Made by a program: the position numbers and the translations under genes | Notes under the pieces: model-generated | The model's input: the letters and a program-made list of their open reading frames with translations, nothing else | Told to the model about the DNA's origin: nothing | Databases searched by the model: none | NCBI GenBank assembly: GCA_002245135.1 | Contig: NGBS01000601.1 | Location: 1 to 64,000 of the forward strand | Origin: Proteromonas lacertae | Lineage: Eukaryota; Sar; Bigyra; Opalinata; Proteromonadidae | Direction of reading: 5' to 3' | Length of the DNA: 64,000 nucleotides | In this document: in pieces, positions 43,663 through 57,988 of the stretch | How the letters are laid out: every line of letters begins with the position of its first letter | Numbering within the stretch: position 1 is the stretch's first letter

Positions 43663-46600
43663 TCAAAACAAAGGTTCATATGATTGAGCTGACTTTCTTC
43701 TAATCACAGAATGAACCATAGTAAGTCTAAATTTGAAAATTTCAAATGCTTTAATCAACTTCAAAGCAGCATAATAATGTCTAATATCATATTCTATATC
43801 TTTACCATCAATTCTCTTCATTTTTCTATACTTCTTCTTCCATGCTTTAACAGCACGATGTTGAGGAGGTAATTCAATATTGAAATTATCATTACCTTTT
43901 CTCTCTAAATCATCTTCCACTATTCTCTTAGCACATGCTAATACAACATCACTGAAATACACTCTGGGTTCACCATTATCTCTTTTATACATAGGAATCT
44001 TCATTTTGGCTATTTTTCTTCTCCTATCTTCGCCTATTAAATCTTCAGGAAATCCCATTGGAGGTGGTATTCGACCAAAGAAATCATCTAATTGTGATAG
44101 GGAAATTGAGCACTTTGCATCATAATCAAATTCATTCCATACTCGTACGAATTGTTCCATTTGTTCAGGAGTTAACATTGAATTCTCTGAATGAGAAACA
44201 TCACCAAAACCATCTAAAATAACACCAATAAATAATTGAACTAAAATTGAACTGATAATCAAAATGAAAGAAAAGAAAAATCTATAATAATATTATAATA
44301 GTATATACATATAAGCCATCCAATTTCCACATCCCATTAAAGGTTCACAAATTACATCTCCACTATGTAAACAATAGTTTGGATTATAAGGTGGATCTAA
44401 TTCACAATCTTCAGTATTCAAACAATCATACATAAGGTAATTCCATACTTCACCTGTTGCACTTCTTACTAATGTTACTAAAGCAGTACCAAAATTCCTA
44501 AAATTGATTCTATCATCTAAAACAGTGCCATTTTTCACTTTAGCAAACAACTGAACACCTAAAACTGAATATATAAACAACATCAATGCTAAAATACCAC
44601 CAACATTCGCTAGAGATGGTAAAGTCAATAATAATGTGTTAAATAAAGTTCTTAATGCTTTTGCATTCTGTATTAATCTCAATATTCTACCAATTCTAAA
44701 CATTCTTACTACTAATAAAGCAGATACGTTTGAATTAGACATTGTTAATTTCAATATTACGCCAATATCAGAACCAAAGGTCACTAAGAAATCAAATATA
44801 TTCCAATTATCAGTAAAATACTGTCTAAATCCTAATGCCATTAGTTTCAATATAGCTTCAATAGTAAATATAAAAGCGAAAAAATAATTAATATAATCAG
44901 ATGCAACACTATATTCATAAGGCTGACCAAACCATGTGATTGCCATAACAGCAGTATTTAATAAAATGCAAATCATAATAAACCAATCAAAAAACTCAGA
45001 ATGAATTAAATTGAAACATCTTTTCCTATATTTATTCTTTGGTCTTCTTAATGGTTTGTCTATTTTCATTGCCAACAATGATTCTTGCATATCAACCCAC
45101 TGTCTTTGTTCTTCAGTTAAGAATAAATGATCTTTGCCTAACTTAGCTTTCATATTATTAAAATTCTCAACAACAACACCAGCAAATAAATTCAAAATGA
45201 AAAATGCACCTACAACAATAAATGCCATAAAGAAGAATGACCAAGCCTTTTGATTATCAGGAATTGGCTGCATATCAATACCTGTACCATCTGTACCTAT
45301 ATACATTATATTCTGCCAACCTTCAGTGGTTGTCATTTGATAAAAGGATGAAAATGATTCAATAACATTATCAAAGCTTTGTGGACAATGATAATTACTA
45401 ATCCATTCACATCCCATCCATAAACATATTTGCTTGGATGTTTTACCTGTATAATTACCAGTAAACCAACTCTTTTCTGTATTTGAGAGATTTGCATAAT
45501 ATCTTGGATGGATTATTAGTTCTTGCTGATCATCTGATAAACTATCAAATTTATCACCACTACAGCCAAAATTCAAACCTTTAAAGTAGTTTGTTCCAAT
45601 GATAGAGAATATTAAAAAGAACATACAAGCTATTAAAACTATATTCGCCATTCCTGGTACAGAAGATAATAATGCATTTGCTACTAATTTCAAACCTGGA
45701 TTTCTACTCACAACTCTTAATGGCCTTAAAGCTCTAAATGCTCTTAGTGCTCTTAATGCAGTTAAATTTGAACCTACATTGACCATTGGTAAAGCAGCTA
45801 ATATTGATATTATAACAACAAAACAATCTAATACATTCCAAGGTGATCTTAAGTAAGCATGTTTACCAAAAATTAAACCAAATGTTATGATCTTTAATAA
45901 CATTTCTATTGCAAATAATGCTGTTAATATATAATCAACAATATGCAAAGCTTTTTTGGTAGTAGAATTAGGATCATCTAAAGGATTATCAACAGCTAAT
46001 AGAATTGAACTAAATAGAATTAAAAATAAGATAAATTTATCAAAGTATTTGTTTTGTACAAATGTAGCACATTTATCTCTCAGCCAATTCTCTGGTGAAA
46101 AAACAAACAATGATTTACCAATAATCTCTATCTTTGAATCTGTAGTTACTGAAGTCATGCCCATTTCCGAATAAGATGTTTCACTATCCATTGATAAATT
46201 ACTATTGTAGGATGATAATCTCTATAGTAAAATATAATAACAACAATAATTTATACAGATAAATTATAAGAATTTCTTCTCGAAGTTAATGCAGAACTTC
46301 TATTCATTTTCTGTGATTCTGCTCTACTTTTCTCATCATTCTTTTGTGACATTAATTTCTTTTTCCTAAAAGCAGCAGCTGTAATTTGTTTCAATGCTTT
46401 CAATTCATTCTCATCGTGAGGAGTCATATTCACAACTGAATTAGTTCTACTAATACCTTCAGATTTATTAAATTCTAATTGTTCTAATCCATTATCAGTT
46501 TTTACACTTGAATGTCTTGAAATTGGTGGAGATGAAGGATTTGCTACATTTCTATTATACTTTTCTTTTTCATTCTCAATCTTTGAATTCATAATCTTTA

Positions 46601-49590
46601 TAGATGTTTTCTTTAATAATGAATTGGTGGTAATTTGTGGATGAATACTTATACTACTTGTTTGAGGAATATTCTTATGTTCATTTGTAAATGTACTTTT
46701 ACTAACACGTAATTGAACTGTGCTTTGATTTGGAAATTCATTGGTTCTTTCTGATAATACTGGTTCTGTAGGATCTATATCATTAGTTGGGATTAATTTC
46801 ACTGTTGGAACTGGTGATGGTTGTATTTGCGATGGAGGAATCTTACCAAGCGAAAAGATACTTTTCTTCTTCATAATTGATGTAACACCTTTGTTTTGAG
46901 GTTGTGTAGAGATGACGGAATGAGTTGGTGAAGTTGGTGGTGGTTCAATTACTGAAGGATTTGGTGCATTTGGCATTAACATATTTCCTTTTTCAGGAAT
47001 ACTATTCAGTAGTAAATGTGAAATAATTTTATTATTATTATTATTATTTGCAGAAACAATTGGATTAGAAGTATCTTGACGTTTTATATTAATAGATTCA
47101 GATTTATCAGAATCATATTCAGAGATTGTTGTTTCATGGATTGTTGATTCTGGTGCAATTCCAACACCTTTCTTACAACATCTACATTGAAAAAACTTCT
47201 TCATACGAATATATACACTCGACATACTTGTTTTCTTATGACTTAAAGATAATTCTTTTGAATCAAAATTACCTAACAAAATAGCTAAAAACAAATTCAA
47301 TACTACCCAATTTCCTATTACTATTAAATTGAATGTATAAATTTCACTTATTGCTGAAGTTGCTCTTCTTTGGTCATACATTACCATATTGAAATTATCA
47401 ATAGCTAAATGTTGAAATACTGTTAATAATGAATAATAGAAATCATCATATCTACACCTAGGAATATCAGCATCAATATAACCAGGTTCATCAATTTGTA
47501 TTTGATATTGTGTAATTGGATCAAAGTGAAATTCATTTGCAAAGAATTGCATTCCCATTAATGTTTCAATATATAAATATAATAACAACAAAACAGCAAA
47601 GTTTAAAATATCTTCTAATGAACGAGATAATGATTTGAATAATTCCTGTAAAGATTTCCACTTCCTTGCTAATTTAAACAATCGAAATAACCTGAAAGAT
47701 CTCAATGCAGATACACCTGAAGTATGACTTTCAACATCAGCAAGCATAAAAGATGGTGGTGCAAATATAAACTCAAAAATACTAATGATCACAACAATCA
47801 TATCAAATATATTAAATTTATCATAAAAATAAAACCTAAAACCATCAGCATATAATTTCAACAACATTTCAATTATAAATATCATTGTAAGCACAAAATT
47901 GATATATTCACATGTATTAGTAATTTCTGGATGTAATGGATACATATCTAAAGCTAAAACGATTGTATTAATCAAAATACAAAGGACAATAAATATTTCA
48001 AATACAGGATGAGTAATTAATTCATAACAAAACTTACGAACTTTATTTGAATTATTTACAGCTTGTTTTAATCGAATACTAACAGACATACTGATGGATT
48101 GTCTTCTTTCTCTTTTTATTTTTGCTAATAGTGCTTGTTGAATCCTCACTTCAGCTCTTGATTCATTAAACTTTGTGAAAATAACAGCCAACATCAAATT
48201 CAATAAGAAATAATTACCAAATAATACCAATATAATAAACCACAGTGGAGGACCCCAATAATTATAACTATCCATTAACAAATACATAATATCACTCCAA
48301 CCTTCCAGTGTTAGAGTTTGTAATATTACAATCACTATATCTAATAAACTATCAAAAATTGGATAACCATAGTTTAAATCTTCATCAAATTCAGCTTCAT
48401 GCATATAATTCCTAACATTATCTACGAATCGTGGATTTCCTTGTTTATCCCAGTTACTACCACATGTGTAATTATTATGACATTTATAAGCACCACCACA
48501 TAGTCTTAGTACTTCTTGATCAGTTGGCCAAACACATAATCTTGCTATATATGATAAATAAATATATATATATATATATATATACGTGTGGACCATGGTG
48601 ATGATTTCTGATTCCAATGAACATCATCTAATGGAATAATATCAGATACATTTCCCTCAAAATGACAATATGGAAATGATTCTCTATTATTGATTATATC
48701 ATATACAATATTATCCTCTGGTTTTCCTTCAACGAACCAATCAAATTCTAAATCACTATACTGATCATAGATTGTAGAATTAACTGCTATTGGATATGGA
48801 GTTAATCTACATCGATAATGCATAAAACCAATGAAAAATTGAAGTGCTAAAATACCAAAAATTGCGAATATAAATATCAACAAAATCATTACATTTACCA
48901 GATCAGGAATTGAACTTAATAAAGCAGATACTAAAATCTTCATTCTTGGAACTATCAATTATATATATAAATTATAATCAATTAATAAATTTATACGTCT
49001 GTTTAATGTTCTAAGTGGTCTTAACACACGAAATGTCCTTAGAAATGACACATTTGGCATTCCTGGAAGGCTTTGTAACAAACTAGTAATAACAACAATG
49101 AAATCTATCCAATTCCAACCGTTATGTAAATAAGCACCAGGTCCAATGAAAAATCCCATTGAAATGACTTTCAATATACATTCTATTGTGAATAATACTG
49201 TTAGTGGCAATTCTGTTATTTCAAATATGTGATTAACTTCAGATTTACAATCTAACCTTGTCTTTGGATCCATTCCATGATACGAAGGGATCTATTTGTT
49301 ATATTTTAAATACAACATACATGTGTTTTTCTGTCTATACAACTGTATTCAATACACCCTAGCAAAATTGAATTAAATAATATAAGAAATAATATGAACA
49401 TATCGAAAAATCTGTGTGTAACAATTCTTGCCATGGTCTTTCGAATGGGATTATCAACAGAGAATAAAAATAATGAATTTTCTGCAAATTGATAAGCATT
49501 ACCATTCAAATAGAAATTGTATTTTTCTACCTCCTCTAGAATTCTACTCTTTTGTCTATGAATTAGAAAGCTGTATTGATACTTAGGCAT
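43663..49590 (-). CDS. Four-domain voltage-gated calcium channel alpha subunit
   Basis: Six exons (49590-49321, 49291-48997, 48951-48586, 48544-46257, 46221-44309, 44281-43663) add up exactly to 1916 aa. Four S1-S6 domains with Arg-rich S4 segments are visible (RTFRVLRPLRTLNRR in I, RSFRLFRLFKLARKW in II, RALRAFRALRPLRVV in III, RMFRIGRILRLI in IV). The pore filters are TLEGW (I), AIDNF (II), TTEGW (III) and TGEVW (IV), an E-D-E-E ring that suggests Ca2+ rather than Na+ selectivity. The II-III linker is long and Ser/Pro-rich. The C-terminus has an EF-hand-like region (FDYDAKCSISLSQLDDFF). Probably flagellar or plasma membrane. Confidence 0.9.
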
Positions 49591-49766
49591 AAATATAAAA
49601 TATAAAAATTTGTAGGTTTAATGGAAATATTATAATGATCTAAATTTCCTTCGTATTTGATTGACACGTAATATAAATAAAAAAAACTGAAAGGCTATGA
49701 AACGATACAATTTTTAATAAACAAACAAGCTTTTTGGCAAACATTTTTTAAAATTTAAAAATTAAA

Positions 49767-51424
49767 ATGAATGTTGATATAGATGAACTGATTAGACAAG
49801 GGGAGAGATTGCTATATGAACAGCAGGAGAATAGTATTAGTTTATTGGTCATATGCATAGGGGAATTTAACAAATATAAGGTTAATAAACCTCAAAGTAG
49901 AAGAATATCGCTGATTAAAAGTCCCAAGCCTATAGTATAAAGGAAATAGTTTTATAGTTATAGTTAAAAAGTCCATCTGCTTTAAAGAAAAAACATAACA
50001 GACGTGTATCATATGCAGATAAAGAAAATATTAATGACTCAGATAGCAATTCAATGTCATCATCAATTCACAATTGCGTTCCAATATGGTTAAGATCAGA
50101 AGTATAAGCTGATATTTCTACCATTTATTAATAGATAGACATAACTCGTAAAGAATCAAAAGTAGAAAAAATGAGAAAACAATACGATAAACAATCCAAA
50201 GAATGTACTTTTCAGCCAAAAGTATCACCAAAATCACACCAACTAACAGACGAAGATAATCATCATCAACAACAATATATTCCAATATGGAAAAGAACAG
50301 CTATTGATTTAGCTAAAAGAGAAATGTCTAGTGCAAGAGCTCAAGAAATGTATGATCCAAATGTAAGAGAATGTACATTCAAACCAAATATAGAAACATC
50401 ACCACATTATCGATTTAATAAAGAAAAATACAGTGTAAATAATAATAATAATAATAATAATAATGAAGATGATGATGATGAATCTCCATCAATAATTACA
50501 AGATTAACTGAAGGAAATGAAAAACCAATAAACAAACAACTACAACGAAGAGTTGCTTGGGAAGAAGAGATAAAACAACAATGTCCATTCAAACCACATA
50601 TTAATGAAATCAGTAATAAAATAATGGAACAAAAATACAATAATAAAGGTGATTTTATGCAAAGACAACAATATTATGAATTAGAAAAGATTAAAAAAGA
50701 GAATAAAATAAGAGAAAGAGAGAATATGAATTACAATAAAAAATATCCGTTTAAACCAGAAATAGGAAATGCTGAAGAAGTATTGATTTATAAACGACCT
50801 GATTTAGTATTAGAAACTGAAGAAGAAAGAATAGAGAGATTAAGTAAAAAGGACTTTGATAAAAAACAAAATATTAGAAAGAAAGTAGCAGATGAATATT
50901 ATGGTCAATTTTCATTTAAACCGAATGTAAATAAAAAATCAAAATATTTAGCAAGATCCTCCAGTTGTAGTAAATTGTATAATAGTGATAAAGAGAAAGA
51001 AGAAAAACTAAAGAAATTAGAAGAAGAAAAAGAAAGAAAATATAGAGAAGAATGTACTTTTAAACCTGATTTACACTTTACAAAGAAACAGAATCAATTA
51101 GTGGACGATTATTATAGAAATCAATTGAAATATACTGAAAAAATGTATAATAATTTAAGAGAAAAAGAAAAACTAATCATTCAAAATAAGAGAGAAAAAG
51201 AAATGGAAGAATTGAAGGAATGTACATTTAAACCAAAGATACAACCACCTCCTAAGAAAGGTGATAAACTCGTATTAGTGAATGGATTGGGAAGATACTT
51301 GGAAATGACAGAATTAGCTAAAAGGAAGAAAGAAGAGCAGAAAAAAAGAGAAAAGAAAGTATTTGCATCTGGTAAAAAGCCATTACAACCATTCACAATA
51401 CCGCAACCGTTTAATCTTTCTTGA
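49767..51424 (+). CDS. CTFKP-repeat protein
   Basis: Three exons (49767-49934, 49964-50101, 50135-51424) give about 531 aa. Seven or eight motifs of the type (E)CTFKPxI recur: ECTFQPKVSP, ECTFKPNIE, CPFKPHINE, YPFKPEIG, FSFKPNVNK, ECTFKPDLH and ECTFKPKIQ. Charged coiled-coil segments separate them. Such motif arrays are widespread in ciliated protists and probably bind microtubule- or axoneme-associated partners, though the family has no agreed function. No frameshift. Confidence 0.65.
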
Positions 51425-51596
51425 AATTTTGTTCTTTTGTGTTAATAGTAAGTAATATGTAAAATGTCTAATTGTTTTTTATTTATATGTTTTATATGTA
51501 TAAAGATAAAAACATATGAATATATATTGAAATATAGAATATAAAATATTGAATTATGAGATTATTGAGATTTACTTCCACACTTTAATCTACTAA

Positions 51597-54500
51597 TTAC
51601 TTGGCTGGGGCAGGTGCTACTGCATTTGTTGGAATACCTGGTGCATTAGGAGCACCACCATTAGTGGCTTGACTGTTAGCAGCACTAGTTTTATCTTTCT
51701 TATTGTCCTTAACCTTCTTCTTCTTCTTCTTTTGAATTAATTCATGAGTCAAATCTTTCATAACTTCTCTTATACGAATATCACGTGATTTTACAGTTGT
51801 CATTAAATCTGTCAACTTTCTAGCATGTTCAGCATAGGAACTTAACAAATATAATTTGAAGTAATTATTAGTCTGTAAGTTAACAATCAATGACTTTTGT
51901 GCTTTATCAAATACGCAATTATCAGCCTTCTTTAATCTCTTTTGAATATCTTCTAACACATTTGGAGGAACATTGACAGAGAAAGCACCAAAACTAATAA
52001 ATGTTTCATAAATCCAATCTTCATAATCCACTTTATCATTACCAGGTTGTTCTTGTTTAAATAAGCAGATATGAACATAACAATCAACAAAGTGTTCTAA
52101 TTGAGATTGTTTTAAGAATTCTCTGAAGTAAGCTCTTGATATTGGTTTAGATATAATGCTTTCTAAGAATTTAACATCAGTATTTAAGTCATTAACTTTA
52201 GTAACTCTAGCTCTCTTTTCTAAGACTAAGTAAACATACAATGGAATAACAGCAATAGCTAAACCGAATGATTTCAATATAGCAATTGTAGTAATAACTC
52301 CCAAGCTAGGACTGTCTATTAAATCCATTATCCATGAGATAATTACAACGAATAATGATTGAATTATCATCATTACAGCTAATACTCTAGCAGATGATTC
52401 TTCTCTATCTCTCATTAAAGAAATGACGAACTTTAATGCAATACCAACTAATGTAATCTCTAAAGCACCAGCCATATAACTATATAAACTAACTTCACAG
52501 GTTATAAACACTTTTCTTGGTACATCTTCTATGATTTGTTCTTTAGCATCCTTTAAAAATATAAATCCACCAGCAACATAATAGATAACAATTAATACAC
52601 CAAATACAACCATTCTTTTATTCATTACATCAACTGGTACATATAATTTCTTAGCTCTTAATAATGTTAATTGAGCAGCTAAACAGGATGTTACTAATGA
52701 TAATGAAGCAGTAATACCGAATAAGGCAGTTCTTGCAAGACAACTATATTGTTCAGGATCAAATGTATATAGCAAGAATGAAAATGCAGCTAATATTGAA
52801 TATGCTGGTAAAGTATAAACTAAACCAGGTAATTCAGCTACAACTACATGTCCAGAGTTGGATTGAATCAATGCAATTAATGCGATATATCCAAGTGCAA
52901 CTAAGATCACTAAAACTAACAACACATAGAAACCAGAACTACCAATCTTCAATTGCATTTCAATGGGTTCAGGAACCCAACTAAATGGAGCTGGAAATTC
53001 ACTTGGACATTGACAATTCCAATCTCTTGCAGAATCACAATCTCCCTTTTCATTACATACATTATTAGTACTAGGACCAATGATTCTAGAGGATAAAGTC
53101 ATATTACCATCTTCAGATTTATTCTCATATACTTGCATCAATATTAATTCACCTTGTTCATTCATATGAGATTCAGAACCAAAGTGTATTGTACCATAGA
53201 AGCTTTCCCAATATAAACAAGTAACACCAGCACCACAGGCAGTATCATCTTGACAGAATTGACCAGTCCAACTGGCAGAACCTGATCCTGATGATGCATA
53301 ACCACATTCACCAAAACCTGTTAATATTTCATACATTCTTGCATTACTTGTTTCACTGAATTGATCACTTGGTACATATTTCTCATCTTCTGCACCTTGA
53401 GCTGCTAATTCGATTGCTCTTTGAACTGTTACACCACAAGCTGCTCCCATAGCGGCGTATTCAATATCCATAGATGTTTCAGCTGGTGCAGTTGGTAATT
53501 GCTTGTATACATATTCCTTTAATGCTGCTTTGGCTGATTCTTTGAATTCTGCATTTGTTCCCATATATTTACCTTGTTCATTTCCTAATGTATCTGGATT
53601 GTACTGACTGTAAGGTGTTAAATAAGTCCAATGAGATGATGCTAATTCTGTATAATCTATTTATTTATTTATAAGATATATTAATATATACATTTGAATC
53701 CTGCAGGTGTAGTAACTAATACACCACTTGGTGTCCATTGATACTGTTGTGCTAATTCCATAATTGTAGGTAAACCATCAACATCACTAATAACAACAAC
53801 ATCTGGATTAACTTCCTTCAATACAGCAACCCATTTTCTTAATTCTTCTACATATCTTGCAGGGAAATCGACTGTACCTTGATGTCTAGCAAATACACAC
53901 TTTTCTTCACCTGGACAATCATTATCTGAACCACAAGATCCAGCATAAGGATCTGTAGCAACACTTTCACATCGTTTCATTACTTGTCTTATCTTTGATA
54001 ATTGGTTATCTTTTTGTGCATTTTCAAAGGCTTTTTGTACTCTTTCTCCGAAATAATATCCTTCGCCTGTACTTGAACCTAATACTGCATAGGTAATAGC
54101 ACTATTTCTCTGTGAAAAGAATTCAAAACCACTTAATGATATAGCATCTGGTTGAGCATTATTAATATTATACATAAACTTCTGTTTGCTACTATCTAAT
54201 GTATCTTCCTCAGCTGATGCTAAAATGACTGTAATATTGCAGGCAAATGGTATATATTTCTCTTCAATCGAAACTGTAGTATCATCACGAAAAAACTCCC
54301 TTGTTCCATTAATCATTCCTTCTCTCAATTGAACTACTAATTCATCGCCATATGGAGCAATTAAAAAATGTGGAGGTGCTTTTTCTTCAATGGGTTGATT
54401 TTTATCAGTTCTGTTAATATCTACTTGTTTCTTATATGTAAGTGCTTGTTGGCAAATACTGAAACCTTTTTGGTACATTTTGGTTTTTCTTGTTTCTTTT

Positions 54501-54904
54501 GAATCTCCTTTAGCCCAATCTATTACTCTGAGTGATACTTTTGTTCTATAAGATAATAAATTTCAGTATAATCATACTGCTCAGTACCAGCTGGACATTC
54601 TGAAGTAGAGGTTGTACTTCTACTTAAGCAAACACCTCCTTTTCCATTCACCCAATCTCTCCAAGCTAATAAGCCAGCAGCCATTCTACTTCCTATTAAT
54701 TCTTAGATAATTATGAAATACCATAAAATATGTCTTCTCCTGATAAATCTAAGAATGCATCAACTCTGATTTTATCATCTTCATGAACTGTGTCACCTCC
54801 TGGATGAATATATTCTACACACTCAATCTAACACAATAAACTCATAAAATTCATACCTTATATAAATTTAATAATAATATTAATAGTAGTATATGTTTAA
54901 TCAT
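51597..54904 (-). CDS. Receptor with ligand-binding domain, seven TM segments and an RGS domain
   Basis: Five exons (54904-54857, 54827-54722, 54692-54578, 54545-53692, 53656-51597) join exactly to 1060 aa. A signal peptide (MIKHILLLILLLNLY) is followed by a type I periplasmic-binding-like domain (HFLIAPYGDELVVQLREG, DVVVISDVDGLP) with many Cys, then a Cys-rich region. Seven hydrophobic segments lie at about 615-860, starting GFYVLLVLVILVALGYIALI. The cytoplasmic tail has an RGS-like domain (about 885-1010: ISKPISRAYFREFLKQSQLEHFVD). It ends in a Lys-rich and Ala/Pro tail. It resembles class C (GABA-B-like) receptors fused to a G-protein regulator. Confidence 0.8.
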
Positions 54905-55021
54905 AATTAGAACCACCCCTAGCTATTAAAATTTTAATTATAATTCTCTTGATCGTCCGTTACACTTATATAAAGAATTTATAACGACATTTCTATAAAA
55001 CGACTATTTTTATTTTTATAC

Positions 55022-57875
55022 ATGGAATCTAATGATCCACATTTATTTATACCTATAGATTGTGTTTACGGATATGATGAGAATGATATATTACTGTTTA
55101 AAGATATACCTAAAGAAAATTCGTTAGAAATTGAAAAGCTACCTACTCACTTCATTCCTAAATTAGCTCCCATACCTTTAATACAAGCAGCTAAAATCAA
55201 TAGAGTGGAAGCAACTTATCGTGCTTTACAGTTATTGAGAATTAACCCAAACAGAAGTCCATATCTTATTTTTATAGCTGATAATTTATCTAAATTTACA
55301 TTTAATGACAGTTATGATACTTTTATAAACAAAAATGGAACGTTATTATATCGAAGAAAAGATACAACAGAAGTTACATATGAATATCCATTCTTATCTA
55401 AATTCCAAGATAAAATAGCAGAGACAGAAGAAAAGCATAATTCTGGCTATTATATAGAAGAATGTATATAATTTACTAATTTAATGTTTTATCTATATAG
55501 ATGGAACAATGCAATCCTCATTTATTAGAAATATCCAAGTAAGACATGCTACATGTATAATACAAACATGGTATAGAATGATATGTTGTTACAGATCTTA
55601 TGAGCAATTACTATATAACAGAGATGTAGCTGCCATTAGAATACAGTCATTAATAAGAGGATTTTTAGGTAGAAGATATGTTAGAAATTATAAGGATTAT
55701 TTCTATGGAAATGCTATTAAAATACAATCTTTATTTAGAAGATATAAATATAGAAAGTATATATATATATTATTAATTCTATTTTCTTTATTAGATTATA
55801 TAAACAAATATATCCATTATACAAATGTGAATTAGAAGCTCAGAAATATTTAAACCAATTCAAATTCGCAACAAATAATGAAAAATCAGAACGAAGACAT
55901 TCAATAAGTGATCCATTTATAATAAAATCATATGATTTATCCTCTCAATTTGACACTGATACTTATTTGAATGATATTTGGGTGCAATTTACTGAAGAGA
56001 AGGATAAATATAATTGGTTCTTTGATGATCAATTAATATGGAAAACGAAAGCATCTTTAAGAGATGAAGAACAAAATAGAAGAATTGAAAGTAAGAGAAA
56101 ATCTCAGTTAGATACTTTAAGAGTTGAAATAGAATGTAGAAGTAGAAGAATTAGTCAAACTATTGACTTGCCTAGACAATATGATGAGAAAATGGTACAA
56201 ACTAATGAAGGAAAAGAAGAGAAAGAGAAAGAGAAAGAGAAAGAAGATGATGAATATGGTGAAGAAATAAAGGATGATAATGAAGAAGAAGAAGAAGAAA
56301 AAGAAGAGTTCAAAAATGATATAATTACTGAAGACGATTTAGAAGCACCACTAGAAACAGGATTTGTAGATGAATCAGAAGAATATGGTACAGAAGCAGA
56401 TTATAAGAATGACTTAGAGAATTTAGGATATAATGATGATGGTGATGATGATGATGATGGAAATGAAGAAGGATATGGAGGTGAAATATTACAATCAGAA
56501 AATCAAAACTCTTATTCTGATGAGAGAAGTAAAAGTAGCATTATTAATAGATCTGCACCAAGATTGTCACATGTTTCAACAGTTAAAAATTCACAAAGTG
56601 ATACATTAGACCCATTGAATGTATATATAACTATTAATTATTGTTATTATTATTAAATAGAAGAACAAAGCATATAATAGAATTGAAAGTGGTTATTCTT
56701 ATCCAGTCGCAAGGAATTTATACAATTATTTAATCAAATTAGAACCAGATTTACATTCAGTTTTACCTCCAACATTGAAAAAGAAAGAAGTTAGATTTTG
56801 TCAATTATTTACTCCATTATTTCAGTATAAGACTGAAGATTTATTACCAGAAACAACTGATAAACCAATTTCATCATCTTTAAAGGTAAATATAAATCCA
56901 TTCATAGGAGGACATTTAACAACAGTTAGAAATGGAAAATTATACTTCAAAATAGCCAAAGCTGAGTATAAACATAATAAAATAGAATGGAAAGAAGAAG
57001 AACATGTTGAAAAACCAAAAACAATGTTTAAATGTAAAAAGAGAGAAGTTTCAGTTATTCATACTGATTTTAGAGTTACCTACCCAAATACAATGCCATC
57101 ATTTAGTCCACGTAATGCCTCAAAAGAGATTAAAAGTATTTATATTGAAGTACCTTATAAAGAATATCATCCTCCACCTAAAGACTTAGATGAATTCTTA
57201 GCTCAACATCAAGATGAATTCCTTTCACATTTATTAAGCAAAGTTCCAAGCCAAGCTTCTTCCAGAAATGCTTCATTAAAGAATCGTAATGCTTTTACTA
57301 GTAATAATCAATATCCCAATTCAATCTCCACTACATCATTATTACAAACATTACCACCATTATCACCAGTATTAACTATCAGAGGCAGCTAAAGCGAAAA
57401 GAAAACAATTAAGTTATCAATTACATTATAAGAAACATCCTCATACTCATCCATTTCCTAGAGATTATACTTATAAAGGAGATCAATTTGATGATAAACC
57501 AAAGTGGGTAAATCCAGCCAAACATTATTATTTTCATCCAATAGAAGCTGCCAATAAAATGAATTATAATAATTATACTGACACTGTTAGAACTGTGGCT
57601 AGTTATCCTGCTTCGCCTATTAAACTGTGTAGAATTGATCCAGAGTATTATTTCATATATTATAATGTAGATCTAAACCACCACCACCATTATATCCAAT
57701 GATTGGTAAAGGAAGAACAGTTGTATATGAGCCAATTAAAAGTGATAAAAAGAAGCCCAAGAAGAAGAAGAATAGTAAATCATCATCACATATATTTGAA
57801 TATGTTGTTGATCCAATTGCTGAAAAACAATTCTTGACTGATCCTTATAGATATCGTTTCCCAAGATTAAAATAA
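55022..57875 (+). CDS. IQ-motif protein, probably ciliary
   Basis: Six exons by GTAT...TAG introns (after 55459, 55757, 56621 and 57649, among others). The N-terminus is MESNDPHLFIPIDCVYGY; IQ motifs follow (IIQTWYRMICCYRSYEQ, AAIRIQSLIRGFLGRRYV, AIKIQSLFRRYKYRK), predicted calmodulin sites. The middle is acidic (about 56210-56480), and the C-terminal region is Pro/Lys-rich. The frame needs a one-base change near 57380 (TIRGS to LSEAAKAKRKQL). It ends RYRFPRLK at 57875. No exact family was assigned. Confidence 0.6.
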
Positions 57876-57988
57876 ATAAATATAATTTATATGTTATATT
57901 TAATGATTAATATTTTATTTTTATTTTGTTATGTTATAAAAATTATAAAAAATAAATAAAAAATAAATAAAAAAAATAACTAATCTAT

